From positions 2,978,096 through 3,042,095 of the forward strand of contig SCFE01000005.1 in assembly GCA_004352715.1 (NCBI GenBank): 64,000 bases of DNA, given 5' to 3'. The notes under the pieces are model-generated. The model was not told the origin of the DNA. It saw only the letters and a list, made by a program, of their open reading frames with translations, and ran no database searches. Source of the stretch: Hofstenia miamia (lineage: Eukaryota; Xenacoelomorpha; Acoela). How positions within the stretch are numbered: position 1 is the stretch's first letter; each line of letters begins with the position of its first letter. The position numbers were made by a program, and so were the translations under genes. This document shows, one piece after another, positions 45,124 to 57,199 of the stretch.

Positions 45124-47271
45124 CACCTGGAACTAGTGTCGAAAAGACATCATTGTAAAGTGATACACCACATAGAAATGATGCTTTGCCTGAATTTGTT
45201 AATAAAAGTTCTTGGTACAGAATGAAAACTTTACTTGGGTGAGAAAATTAATTACCTTATTCTTTGACTTTATCACGTAATATTTCAAAATTCGATTTTG
45301 TACTGATATTGCCAATTGTGTCAAAAATTTCTCCCCAATGGAGCATTGTATATGAATGAAATTTGGTACAATTATGTAAAACACTTACCTTTATGCTCGA
45401 ATTTGCATGGCAGAGATTTTTTGACAGAAAATTGTCCCTTTTATTCGTCGTTACCATAGCAACCATAGTGGAATTGACCCAATTCTTCAATTCTCAATAA
45501 TTTGTCATGTGTTATCATATTATTACCCAAATTATTTTATAAACTGATAATGTGGCTAAGCACTGCTTTCAGAACCTCTACCCTTCTCAACAATTTTCCA
45601 GGGTAATTAAGTTTAATACTATTTGCACAATATTAAATTTCAAACAAACACAATTTTGCTTATCACCTTTCTCAAATGTTCACAGCTGTCAACATACAAT
45701 TTCACAAGCTCAACAATTCTGCTGTGTACTAATTTTTTGTGCCAAAATGCAGCCAATTACATGAAGAGAACATTATTTGAAAAATATCAAACCCAATGTT
45801 CCTCATCTTTGGGGATTGTGTAGGCATGATTCTGAAGTCGACTTAAATCTATCTCTCCCCACAAAATTGTTTTAATGTATGCACAAAACAACATATGTGG
45901 CTGTTGAGGGATTTTTTTCAATTTACAAAAGTGTACTTACTTCCAACACTTTCAACTTTACTGAAGAAATTTGGGAACAATTTTGTTAGTTTTGCAATTT
46001 TTGTTCAAAATCAAAAATGTTGTCTCTATTTGGGTTTTTACCTAAAAATGACGAATTAAGGGTTTGTTATTACCAAAATTGACCTCTTTTTATCTAAACT
46101 TCCGAGCTCTACACATCACATTGGCAGCTCTTCCTAATAAAAATGCTAATATCATTCGGAATATGTACGATTTTGAGGCAGTTTTTATCACTATTATTAG
46201 AAAACATATTTAAGCCATTTTTAATGTGAAAATATAATAATTGTAGCGGCATATTAAGCGAACATTGAAAACAATTGTAACATATAAAATAGTTGTACTT
46301 CTCGAATTATTGTCTTGATTAAGAAAGTCTTAAAACAAATTTTAATAGTTAAAATGATTTCTTTATCAAAATATGAAAAAATACTTTAGACTGCTTCATT
46401 TATATATGACATTTGGACATCTACACCGTACCTCAATCATTCAGACTGCTTCATGAGGAATTAGCGCAATGATCAACGTCGACTGCGACATTCCAATTTC
46501 TTGAAAGGTCTCAAGATCTGAACCCGGTTGTGAAAAATGTTTCAGTTAACCTTATTCTAGAAAATTAATACAAATATTCTGACCAGTTTACTACACATAT
46601 TTTCAGCTTGATAATAGTAAGTAGTATTGTTATTGCATAATTGTCAATGTTGTAAAAAATAGCCATTGCATGTTTATAGGTCATTATCTTATTTTCACAT
46701 TAATATTGTTAAAATATTTTATTTTTATTACCACTGTGGTATATGTTTTGCATTTATGCATGCATGATAACATGTATCAGATTTTAATTTTCTTCTTGCT
46801 TAGTTAGCACTTCCTTCACTATATTTGAAAGTGCTGGTTGAAAATTCGTATGCATAGAGTTGTATACCACTTTTTTCTTAGGCCAATATAACTTATTTTA
46901 TTTCTGTTAGCTTTTTTTAATTGTTTTCAAAATCATTACATTTAATTCAATTGTAAATTCTGTTTATTTTATTACAGAATTCAATTTATTTATAATTTAG
47001 TTATCATCTAACTAGAAGAAGAGGCAATGAATATGAAATTTTTCAATGCGTCTTTTTGATGGACATCGAAAAGAAAATGTATTCTTTCTTCAACTTCGCT
47101 TCAAAGTTCCCCTATATGATGTTCTAAGCAAATAATATTTTCTTTTAATGATTTCAAGAATTTACAGCATATTTTTGCATATTAATGTTCTATGGTTCTC
47201 AATTAATCTATTTTTATAACAACATGTATTTCAAGCAGCAATGACCAGCTTAAGTTTGTTTAAATTAAATA
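45124..47271. other. No gene seen
   Basis: Non-coding AT-rich DNA. Minus frames at 45199-45490 are open for 60-77 codons but show no domain, and I cannot tell them from chance. It ends at the TTAA of the piggyBac insertion. Confidence 0.45.
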
Positions 47272-49631
47272 TTAACCCCTTCCCGGAACACGTGTTTCAA
47301 GAAAAGCGTTTCATTTTAGATCACATTTTTTTATTTTATATTTTAAAGCTATTCTATAGAAGGATTATGATAAACTATACTAACATTTAATTTGTCTTTT
47401 TTATATGTTAAAATCATACTTTTATTTTCCCCTTTGGACTCAAACGAGTTTACATCGTCCTTTAAAAAACATATATAAATTATAATTATTTTTACCATTT
47501 TTTAGCAGAATTCTTATCTAACTAAAAAGGAAGAAAAAAATTAATTTTATTTTATCTTTTATTTTGTATGGTACCTTTTAAAACAGGGTGTCACACACAA
47601 AGGAGTTTTGCATATATCGCACATGTAGCGATTTTCCCTGCGAATTTTGTTCCCATGTTTATCGCGTTTCTTTGCGCATACTAAGCATTTTCTTGTAGGG
47701 TTTTCTTTTTCTCAGTCGGAGCTATTTCCATTGGAAAATGACCACTTACAAAGCGGTTAGGATTATCTGATGAAGAGGGTCTTCCAGTCCTAGGAGACTC
47801 AATTTCAGGTTTATACTTTGCGATGATATTTTCTATCAATGTCATCCTAAATTTGAGAGGGGTGAGAGCCATAGAAGGGTCATAAAGTGATTCTTTATAT
47901 AGGAGATAGGAATTCCGAACAGCCATATCCACCAGGTGTAAGAAAATCTTCTTATAATATCTCTTTCCTCTTTTTCTTGCCACTGGATAATTAGCTAGAT
48001 TTTCATCAGCAAAATCAACGCCGCCCACGGTATGAATATAATCTAATACGAGTTTTGGCCTTATCTTTATTCCTCTTCTTGTAACTTCTTCTTGAGCTGA
48101 ATTGTGTATGGTTGATAATAATGTAACGTCTTTTTTGTCTTTCCACTTTAGCGCCATAAGTTTACCTCTCTGGAAAGCAGCTACTTCTCGCCTCTTCAAT
48201 TTGGCACTCTTAAGTTTTTCTGGCATTTCCTTCCGATGCATTCTGACTGTACCATAAACATCAGTTTTATACGCAATAAGGGTATCAGCCAACTGAGTAC
48301 TTGAATAATAATTGTCTATAGTTAGACAATAACCCTTATTCAAAAGTGGTTTCATTAGGCACATGCTACCTTTGATGACATTGGAAGATCTGGAAAGTCT
48401 GTGGGTGATTGAGTTCCTTTACCCACATAAATTAAAAAAGCCCAAATATAGCCAGTTTGAGCTTCACAGAGCATAAAATACTTTATACCAAATCTAGATC
48501 TTTTCATGGGTATGTACTGAATCCATCCTAAATTTCCATTATTAAGAAGTAAGCTTTCATCAATAAAGACATTTTTCTTGGGAATGTAAAGGGTTCTAAA
48601 TTTATTCTCTAAATAGCAATAAATATCATATATTTTGTTTAGCTTTGGGTTTGGATGTGTTTCTGCATCATACGTTCCATTATCAGAAAAATGTGGGTAT
48701 TGCTTGATTTTTTTATATCTTCTGAAAGACATAGTTGCTGCAAAAATGGGAGTCTCAGTTAAAGGTTTTTTTGAAAAATACATTTCTTCTTCAGGTTTTT
48801 GAATGATGCCCTGCAACATTGTCAATGCAAGAAAAACACGCAATTCAGCAATAGTTGTAGGAGTCCAAGTAGACCCTTTCTGTACTGTAAATCTATTGGT
48901 TTCATCTTTTACTATTTTCATGAGATCGTCATCAAAATATAGATTGAAAAAGTCATCAGGCCCCATGCCAGTTGAATCAAATTTCAAGCCAGGAGCCCCA
49001 GAAAATGGGAACTGCGGGGGTGGGGGAGGAATATTAGATTCGCAATCAAGTCTAATCCAATTTCTTGCACTAATTTCTATTTCTTCATCAGAGCTAGATA
49101 AAGTTTCGTCATCTGTTTCAGATCCTGAACCGGAATCAAAGGAATCAGCACTAGAATCACTAAATAATTCATCTTCACTGTTATCCATTATAAGTAAATT
49201 AGCACGTGAGCGAAAATGGCTGAAAGGCAACTAATCAAGTTTACGCAAAAAAATGGCAAAATACTCGCAATACCTATGTATTTTATGAATAAATATGGAT
49301 AAAAGCTTTTCACATAAAAAAATTATAAAATAATGCAATCTGTCACAAAAACAAACAAACATGAAGCTATAATGACTTCAGCCAACTAATTAAGACATCG
49401 GAGATAATGGGGATTGTGCAAAAAAACGTACACCAACAGAAATGCCAGGCGCACAATTTGCCGAATATACTCGTTTTAGCTTCTAGAAGACTCGCAATGC
49501 GTATTTTAGGACGATTTAACTCGTTAAGTTAAAAAAACGACAATAACTTTTGGACGAGTCAACTCGTCCTGTTCCAAATTTTATAAAATCGGAAAAACGA
49601 GTTATCTCGGGATAATCCGGGAAGGGGTTAA
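47272..49631 (-). mobile_element. piggyBac-type DNA transposon with TTAA target duplication
   Basis: TTAA at 47272-47275 and TTAA at 49628-49631 flank perfect 12-bp inverted ends: CCCCTTCCCGGA on the left, TCCGGGAAGGGG on the right. The total length is 2360 bp including target sites, a normal size for the family. One transposase gene runs on the minus strand and has two frameshifts. The termini are undamaged, so insertion was relatively recent, and the ends might still be recognised by an active transposase elsewhere in the genome. Confidence 0.95.
47559..49188 (-). pseudogene. piggyBac-family transposase with two frameshifts
   Basis: It would excise and insert the element at TTAA. The start is taken at 49188 (MDNSEDELFSDSSAD); an upstream ATG at 49230 is also open. 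An acidic N-terminus covers residues 1-40 or so. The first catalytic Asp is in NVFIDESLL (about residue 210). After a frame change near 48360, the second Asp is in LTIDNYYSS and the third in VGGVDFADE. A second frame change near 47700 separates the C-terminal cysteine-rich domain (CLVCAKKR, then YMCDICKTPLCVTPCF), which binds the DNA ends in this family. The stop of that frame is at 47561-47559. All three Asp and the zinc domain remain, so the breaks are few and recent. Confidence 0.93.
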
Positions 49632-50339
49632 TATACAGCGTTCATATTTAAAACTAAGTTTTAAATTTATTATTTTTGTTGTGTATATGGCGATTGTTTC
49701 CATTGAAATCAAATTCCTACGATTCTCAGCATTTTCGACAATGATTTCACAAGAAGGGGAAGCTCCCAATTTATAGTGTCATTTCTAATTTGGCAATAGC
49801 AAAATATTGTTGATGTTGCTTTTCATATTTATGCAAATATAGAATCATAGATGCACTTGTTTTTCTGAGTTTATTGTGCTTGAAAAGGTTTTTTACACAA
49901 ACATTGTAAATATTGATTGTAAAAATGTAACATGTATTCCATTAGTGTCAGAATTATTTTTATTATGCTCAATATTAATATTTTAGCTTCATCTATTAAA
50001 AAAGAGCTCCTGTAGATTTTATTTTTATTATAGAAATTCCCATATAAGTTGTTTGTAACTTTTTAAGTATCGAAATTTTTGATTTTCTATAGCTAATAAA
50101 TTGGAATTACATCTGAATGATGTCACTGTTGTATTCAGAAGCGTTTCAACTCAGTAATGATCAAGAATAGAAAATTACGAATCTTTTATTGTCATTTACT
50201 GATCTTGAATTTTACATTAATAGTATGAAATTTGCAGTAAAAACAAATTCTACAGTAATAGTATTATTTTAAGGATTAAGAAGAATTTCTTAGCTTGTAT
50301 TAATGTTAAAACTAGTGAATTAAATTCTGCGTAGTGGAA
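49632..50339. other. No gene seen
   Basis: AT-rich DNA to the right of the piggyBac insertion, with no coding block recognised. Confidence 0.45.
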
Positions 50340-51110
50340 ACCTCAAAAAGTCGGAACCAAGCTCAAAAAAGCCAAATACCACATCAAAAAGATGGGTCAT
50401 TAAACAATAAGAAATGTAAAAAACTTATCGGTAATATTTGAAAAAAAACCATTAAAAATATTGATAATGAAAACGAAAATTTTGTTCAACAACTTAGTCT
50501 CACTACCATTAATGACAGTTATTCTTTGAATCTGAAAAGAAAATTAATGTAATCGAAAAAGAACTTACAAAAATTAAAAAAGTAAATTTTAAAACATTAC
50601 AAAGTTTTTATCCAAATTAAAATTATCGAACATTCCTTTATATGAAAAGAGTGAAGATTGTGATTTGTTTATCAAAATGTTGTTTGATAGCAACAGCACA
50701 CTGCTTAAAAATTTTAAGGAAGAGGATGTATCGGTTGTTTTTAGTAAAAGAAAAATGTAACTCCAAAGACAATAATAATAACACCACCACAAAAAAGAAC
50801 AGAATTTATTACAAATATAATTAAACTAAGTATAACAATATTGAAAATTAATTATCATTATATAAAGATGTGTTTGAAATATGGATATACATTAAAGACT
50901 TGTTTAAATGAAAATTTCTACTACATGTGTTGTATAAGTGAACATTCTTATAAAGATTGACAATTTAAAAACAAAGAACAATGTTGCTTAAATTGCGCTA
51001 AGTTTGAAATATTTAACATTTGATCATCTACTCATAATGCAATTAATAAAAGTTTCCCAATTTTTAAGGAACAATTAGATATTACTATAATGAAAATAAA
51101 AATAAATGAA
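50340..51110 (+). pseudogene. ORF1 (gag-like) region of the APE-type element
   Basis: Broken plus frames contain a Lys-rich segment and, near 50920-51060, Cys/His groups (YMCCISEHSYKD, then QCCLNCAKF ... THNAINKSFP) resembling the zinc knuckles of LINE ORF1 proteins. Heavily mutated. Position just before the endonuclease supports the call. Confidence 0.5.
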
Positions 51111-51137
51111 TAGATATGGATATTATCTTTTAATAAT

Positions 51138-51360
51138 CTAGAAAATAAATTAAAAATTGTGAAAATTAATTTTCAAAGTATTGCCAACAAATTCTATAAA
51201 TTTTCTGATTTAATAAATAATTTTGATTTAAATTCTATAAATGAAATAACTGAAACCTGGTCAACAAAGGAAGATATATTACCAAACTGTAACGAAGATA
51301 ATTTTTTACTAAGAATAGAGACAACACATTATCCAAGAAGTCAAGAGGAGGTGGAGTATT
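51138..51360 (+). pseudogene. AP endonuclease N-terminal half
   Basis: IVKINFQSIANKFYKFSDLI, then NEITETWSTKEDI, match the 'N(i/f)qSi.nK...l' and 'i.itETW' motifs that open LINE AP endonucleases. ETW carries the metal-binding Glu of the family. It then runs into the break at the RGGGV stretch. Confidence 0.75.
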
Positions 51361-51840
51361 AATATCGGTTTTATACATTTCAAACCTAAACAGATAAAAA
51401 CAAAGTTTATTTCAAAATGCTATTAATTGTATTGACGGTTAACAATTGCTGCTAACCATCTACGAAAATATCCTATTTTTAATTATACTAACAACGCTAA
51501 TGGGCAAAACTTATGCCAAGGTCCTCTTCGGATATAATAAATCCTATTATACAAAAATTTTGTTTTGATTTAAACGTTCGGTTCCTTGATGACGGCAACT
51601 TTGCAGAAAATTATCAGAAAGTCATTGCTACGTACAGATATCTCAAANGTATTAATATCGGTTTTATACATTTCAAACCTAAACAGATAAAAACAAAGTT
51701 TATTTCAAAATGCTATTAATTGTATTGACGGTTAACAATTGCTGCTAACCATCTACGAAAATATCCTATTTTTAATTATACTAACAACGCTAATGGGCAA
51801 AACTTATGCCAAGGTCCTCTTCGGATATAATAAATCCTAT
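51357..51840. repeat. Near-exact 190-bp duplication around a single N (assembly artefact)
   Basis: The segment starting GTATTAATATCGGTTTTATA at 51357 recurs at 51649, directly after a single N at 51648, and continues identically for about 190 bases to near 51840. Just downstream, two slightly different versions of the RT block follow (FLDDGNFAENYQ near 51585, YLDDSNFADNYQ near 51860). This looks like two haplotypes or repeat copies joined. Confidence 0.85.
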
Positions 51841-53170
51841 TGTGATTTAAATTTTTGGTACCTTGATGACAGCAACTTTGCAGACAATTATCAGAAAGTC
51901 ATTGCTACGTACAGATATCTCAAAACGGAAGCGGAAAAAATTGGTCTATCTGTTAACCCCAGCAAATGTGAAATTGTCTTTTTAGGTTCACCTGGCGTAA
52001 GTGAAACCGAAATAAAGGACTTAGTTATCCTTGGGGCACCAATTGGAGATAAGGCTGTTGAGAATTGTTTATCAGAGAAACTTAATACTTTCTCTAATAT
52101 GGCTAAAAATTTGGAAAAAATTGACACACATTATGCTTTTTTTCTTTTAAAAAATTGTTTACATGTGCCTAAGATGAACTATTTTTTGAGGACTGCTCCT
52201 TGTTTTCTTAAAAAGGAAATTTTAATTAAATTTGATCAATGTCTAATTGAATGTTTGAAAAAGACATGCAACATTGGGTTAAATTCTCTCGACTCCATGC
52301 AAATACAGCTACCCGTACGTCTTAGTGGAATGGGTATCCCCTCCGTTGTAAATATTGCTCCTTCATCTTATTTAACGTCTGTGACTGGATCTGTCAACCT
52401 AATAAGAAATATATTGCATGGCAAGACATTTCCCGACATTTATTCTAATTCAGTCCTCTGTGCATGGCAAAACAAAGTGTCCTCCACTGTTTTACCCTGT
52501 GACTCACCTTTTCAAAAAGATTGGCTGGAACCGGTACATGAAAAAATTTTTAGTGACATCATTTCCGGATGCAACGAATACAATAAAAAAGATTAACCGC
52601 CTTTAAAGACAAATTTCAAGGTTCCTGGTTGAATGCACTGCCATCAAAATCTCCGGGATTAAAATGTTCTGACGCTCAATTTAGAATTAGTTTTGCTCTA
52701 CGTACGGTCTCTAAAATTTGTGAAAACATATTTGCTCATGTGAAACACCTGTTGATGAATTAGGTACCCATGGGTTATCTTGCAAGAAGAGTGCTGGCAG
52801 GCTTAGCCGACATAGTCACCTAAATGATTTTTTTAAACGCACAATAGGTACTGCTGGTTACAATTCTGTTTTAGAGCCACCAGGTTTATGTCGAAGCGAT
52901 GGGAAATGACCAGATGGAATAACCTTAATACCCTGGTCTCGCGGACAATCTCGCGTGTGGGACGTCACCGTTGTGGATTCACTAGCGCCTAGTCGCATTT
53001 GTTGTGACGTTAATCACATCAAAGAGGCCGAGGAACGAAAAGCTGCAAAGTATACCGAAATATCCAACATATTGGTTTTAACATGCGCTTTTTTTGAAAC
53101 TCATTTGTACTTATGTGTTCATTACTTGATTTTTATGTTATTAAACGTTGATTAATAAAAAATTTCATAT
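51361..53170 (+). mobile_element. RLE-type (R2-like) non-LTR retrotransposon inserted in the APE element
   Basis: It lies exactly where the host element's endonuclease is interrupted and ends in an A-rich tail (AAAAAAAAATAAAAATAATAAC, near 53174). It encodes the later part of a reverse transcriptase followed by a Cys/His knuckle and a PD-type endonuclease, the order seen in R2-like elements. It is 5'-truncated, because the upstream RT motifs are missing, and frameshifted. Confidence 0.8.
51859..53080 (+). pseudogene. Reverse transcriptase C-terminal part plus restriction-like endonuclease
   Basis: The frame to 52596 carries the catalytic YLDDSNF, GLSVNPSKCEIVFLG, LGAPIGDKAVE, LLKNCLHVPKMNYFLRT and LPVRLSGMGIPS, all typical of R2-like or related invertebrate reverse transcriptases. 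Past a frame change, 52600-53080 gives GLKCSDAQFRISFALR, a C-X-C-X10-H-X3-C knuckle ([17 protein letters not shown], near 52733-52783), then PDGITLIPWSRGQSRVWDVT. The P-D followed about a dozen residues later by Asp in WDVT fits the PD-(D/E)XK nuclease of restriction-like-endonuclease LINEs. A stop replaces the residue before PD (GK*PDG), and several frame changes confirm decay. The tail AEERKAAKYTE also fits the family. Confidence 0.8.
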
Positions 53171-53830
53171 TAAAAAAAAATAAAAATAATAACTAAATTT
53201 GAAAGTTTATGGATACAAGTAAACATTAATAACAAAATATTATTAATACATATCAGTTATTGCAACAATAAGGAACCATATAAAGACTTTCTATCTTCAA
53301 TGATACTTGAAATTTACAAAGTTTCTAAAATATCAACAATAATTCTAATGGGTGATTATAATCAAAATTATCTCAACAAAGCTGAAAAAGAAATATGCAT
53401 GATTTAATAGATATTTATGGTATGTCAGTTATTAATGTAAAAATTCCAACTCTTATAAATTCTAAGAATTCTTCAGAATTGATTATATAATATGTGAATC
53501 ACAAGAAAATGCAAATTTGTTACTGATTGATATCAGATCATTTATTAACATGCACAATATACAACGAATAAATTAAACCAATGAAAAAACCAATACAATA
53601 TCAATATGTTCGTTTAAGATGTAAATTTAATAGACATATTTTTCAAAGACCTTTTATTTCTAAATTGATAATTTTTCTATCTATAATTTAGAAAGTGTTG
53701 ATAAAAAACTAAAATATTTTATTGATAATTTAAATCATCTTTACAATAAACAATGTCTACTTATGAATATAAAGCAAATTAAATCTGAACATCCAGATAC
53801 AAAATGGAAAAATATACGCCATGCTTAATC
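53171..53830 (+). pseudogene. AP endonuclease C-terminal half of the split element
   Basis: After the insertion, broken plus frames read FESLWIQVNINNKILLIHIS-like sequence, then IILMGDYNQNYLN (the catalytic 'GDfN' box), IPTLINSKNSSELIDYII (matching 'pTr....s.sliDhi'), and LLIDIRS. This continues the endonuclease broken at 51360. It fades beyond 53830. Confidence 0.7.
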
Positions 53831-56151
53831 ATTATACACATATGAAGGAAAATGCATTGTATATGACCTGTTTTCATGCACACTGAGTTGTTGTGCAGAG
53901 CTTCACCGCATCTACACAGAGGTGCCATCATTTATTGTCATAGTTGGCATGGGAAATCACGACGCCCAAACTTGTTATCCAGATTATTCACTACATTGTA
54001 AGCTGATGTATCCGTATAGTAATGCATTAATTCATCCATCCATCCAAAATTACTTGTGCTTCCATGTTGAATTACCTGTGCTAAACGTGTAAAATGTTTG
54101 TAAATTGGTAAACATAGTTAGTTAATAGTGTATTATTCACACACAAAAAATACAGGCGCATGGTAATTAGAAGACACGTCCCTAAGAATTTTGAGAAACA
54201 AACATCATTAAAAAAAATAATGAAAAACAAGATGTATAAAATCCCACAACATAAATTCATTTTAACGCCGAAATGTAAAAAAACATGCTCAGTTAACTGT
54301 GAAATACTATAATATACATATCCAGTGAAAACAAAAGATGGAAATAGTATGTGGCATACCTAGTTAAGCAATGTTAGTTGAGACACGTAGGAGTAGTTAT
54401 ATCCGAGTGACCTTTTAACCTTGGTGGGCACGTCTGTGTTGGATTTGATGTAATTGTGTAATTTGGCCGTCTGTGTATCTCTGACGTCATTGGAACATAT
54501 TCTCTTTTGTTATAATATTTGTTGGCAAACACATTTGTTTGCAGTCTATTATATAAAATGTAACCAATTTTTTGAGAGGGTGACAAATTTTCAAAAAATC
54601 CCATGAGATTAGATTTGTTTGAAGGCTATTGTTTAAAATGTAACCAATTTGTTTACTTGCTTATTTATGCGGCTTAATTTAGTTTACATACTCATTTTTT
54701 TTATTAACATACATGACATTGGAACTATCACATTAATTTAGTTGACATTGTTTAGTTTACATACTTGCTTTTTTATTAACATACATGACATTGGAAATCC
54801 CACATTAATTTAGTTTACATACATATTTTACATACTTGTTTTATTCAGTAAAATTTAATAACAAATGTTTGAATAAGAGAGATAATAATACTCATTAGAA
54901 GCTTAATGGCTTATTTCAGTAATAAAGCAAAATAATTTTTCGGAAAAAACCAAAAACTAGTTTATGCAAAAACTCAATTTCTAATATTTAATAAATGTAC
55001 GTGGTAAAAACCACATACGTGATTAAGACAATACAAAAATGTAATTTATTCTACACTTTGCTTATAATGTTCATATATATCTTACTATTGAATTTGTCTA
55101 TTGAGTTAGTTTATCATCATTGTTGTTGAGGGAGTTCTGTAGGAAACAAACGCAATGTGTATTTACACATTATGAATTTCACATGGTCGTATCTAAATGA
55201 ATGATTAATAAATTAAGTGATATATCACAGTATAAAACACATAATAAATAAAAGTTTAAACAAATTCAATTAAAAATGTGTATTAACAAACAAACAATGT
55301 TTCTGCAAATTTGCAGCAATTTATTAAAATAAAATTGCTTCTGTTTTAAAAGAAATATCTGTAAAACTAACTAGAGATAATATTGCAAAAAGTGTTAAGA
55401 ATCAAAACAATATCTGAGATTTAATTATAAAAATAGCTTTCCAAAATGTTTGAAATCTTTCAAGATAGTTCTTTCATCAATGTGAAATTCCATTATGCCA
55501 GAAGTGTATATTCATACGTGGTGAAAGTTGCATGCTTTAGTAATGTCAACATAAATTTTATCAATGGCCATTGTTCGACTGCCAGAATGTAAACACAGTA
55601 CAGCCATTTAAAATTCCATTATACTGTTGTGTGTAAAAAGTTGCATCTCTCTACGGACAATGCATAATTTGTTATCTATTGTTCAAATGTCAAAAATGTA
55701 TCCAATCATAAAGATTGTTATCTACCAAACATGAAATCCAAGTCGCTTTAACAATTAATTAAAGCATTTTCAAATCATATAAAACTAGAATTTTTTCACA
55801 AGTTGGAAAACAATGTCAATTATTACAGGTAAATGAAAGATGCTACAAAACTAAAATGTTAATAAAGTAAAATGACTTATTGATCACCGTCTCTGGTACA
55901 AATAAAATAAATATTTTTCAAAATGTTTTTCTTGTTGAATTCAAGAATAAAATATTTGCAAGTAGGAATTTTTATATGAAACGTTTCAAGATTGTTGATA
56001 ACATGTTTTGTTATTAGGGTTGTAAATTGGTTGTTAACATTTATTGACACACATATATACAAAACGTTTAAAAATATTTATTTTATATTATAAGAAAATG
56101 CTTACATTTTAAAATTTTATTGGTACTTTTATATTAAGAATTAAATAAATA
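53831..56151. other. Intergenic AT-rich DNA with minor repeats
   Basis: No coding block is recognised. A palindromic CRE-like TGACGTCATTGG lies at 54482. A locally repeated block (TTTAGTTTACATACT ... ACATACATGACATTGGAA) occurs two to three times in 54678-54830. The rest holds nothing I can support. Confidence 0.5.
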
Positions 56152-56156
56152 CCTGA

Positions 56157-56361
56157 TCATGAACTTCTATAACACTAACTGGACTGGAACAAATGAATAA
56201 GTAACAGCAACATTTGGCCGATTTCACTCAGTCGTTTATTAATTCCGCTCTTCAATTCACTCATAAAAGAGCGGAATTAATAAATAATTGAGTGAAATCG
56301 GCCAAATGTTGCTGTTATTTAGTCATTTGTTCCAGTCCAGTTAGTGTTATAGAAGTTCATG
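56157..56361. repeat. Long foldback: 96-bp inverted repeat with 14-bp loop
   Basis: The left arm 56157-56252 (CATGAACTTCTATAACACTA ... AATTCCGCTCTT) and right arm 56267-56361 are reverse complements with only a few mismatches. The loop is CAATTCACTCATAA. The RNA or single strand could fold into a very stable hairpin. It resembles a foldback-type MITE. I find no coding potential and no clear target duplication. Confidence 0.9.
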
Positions 56362-56729
56362 ACCTGATATATGATTTCCACGTTTGTGACATATATCTTT
56401 TCCAATGTTTTTCCATGTTTATGATTTACATTTCTTTTCTGACGTTTTTTCATGTTTGTGACTTACATTCTTTTTCCAACGTTTTTCTTTACTTTTGTGA
56501 CTTACATTTCTTTATGTATATTTGTAAGATTGAAGTAAATTAAACATGGATAGTTGCAAAATGATATTACACTTGCCCGCTAATTATTAAGATCTTTACC
56601 ACATGTTTATGTGAACTCTAGTTGATGATTGGATCAAAATGAATTAAGTTATTTTTGATTGGTTTATATGCTAAAAGTTTGTAATAACTAACACGTACTT
56701 TGAACACTTTTTTCAATTTAAAATTCGAC

Positions 56730-57199
56730 AATGACTCCAAAAGCTGCTAACAAAGCTCGTACTAAAAAAAATCTACAAAAAGATGGACAGACCAAACAAG
56801 ACGATCTCTTGCAACAAAAAAATCGTGTAAAAGCCTATATTACCAAAGACCATGTATTCCCTAAAGACTGTTGGTAAAGTAGTTCAACCAGAGGTGGTCG
56901 CCAGTTTCAACAACATTTCTGAAGAACGTCAGATGAAATATATCTCTGTTAGAGAATTAAGAATCAGTCAGTGGCAAAAAATACACAATGCATATAGTCT
57001 TCACACAAAGTGCGGCCCTGTGGTAAAAATTATACTGGAAAATGGCAACTGCTTCTTCCTGCTTAAATGTTATGCAGAGAAAGCTACAGTGGAAAAATAC
57101 AAGATGTTTATCATACTTAAAATTCGACATGGCAAGGATAAACCATCAATATATCCAGGTGGCAATGCACAAACAGATTTAGTGTGTAAAAATATTTAG
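56730..57199 (+). pseudogene. Hypothetical protein gene with one frameshift
   Basis: ATG at 56730 opens a Lys-rich frame (MTPKAANKARTKKNLQKDGQ) that stops near 56876. A second frame then carries TVGKVVQPEVVASFNNISEE, KYISVRELRISQWQKI and CGPVVKIILENGNCFFLL, ending at 57197. The two frames overlap at the stretch translated as KDHVFPKD / SLKTVGK, so a single indel near 56865 would explain the break. Total about 150 residues: a basic N-terminus followed by a beta-rich-looking domain with alternating hydrophobics. I do not recognise the family; a small protein from a mobile element is possible. The codon use looks coding. Confidence 0.5.

Larger units (their letters stand above)
50340..53830 (+). 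mobile_element. APE-type non-LTR retrotransposon, split by another retrotransposon
   Basis: An ORF1-like region (50340-51110) is followed by an AP-type endonuclease that starts at 51138, breaks off at about 51360 in a Gly-rich stretch (SRGGGVL), and resumes at about 53190. The endonuclease continues across a 1.8-kb foreign segment, so this element was present first. The reverse transcriptase expected after 53830 is not seen; the element is truncated or decayed. Confidence 0.75.

Noticed and set aside
45199-45490. Two overlapping minus frames of 61 and 77 codons
   Set aside because: No domain, and neither frame is favoured by codon pattern. In AT-rich DNA this length is compatible with chance.
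48803-49234. 143-codon plus frame
   Set aside because: Shadow of the piggyBac transposase N-terminus; the acidic Ser/Glu/Asp-rich coding strand gives an open complement.
47272-49631. Domesticated piggyBac-derived host gene
   Set aside because: Perfect inverted ends and TTAA duplication remain and the frame is broken, so it is a recent ordinary transposon copy, not a domesticated gene.
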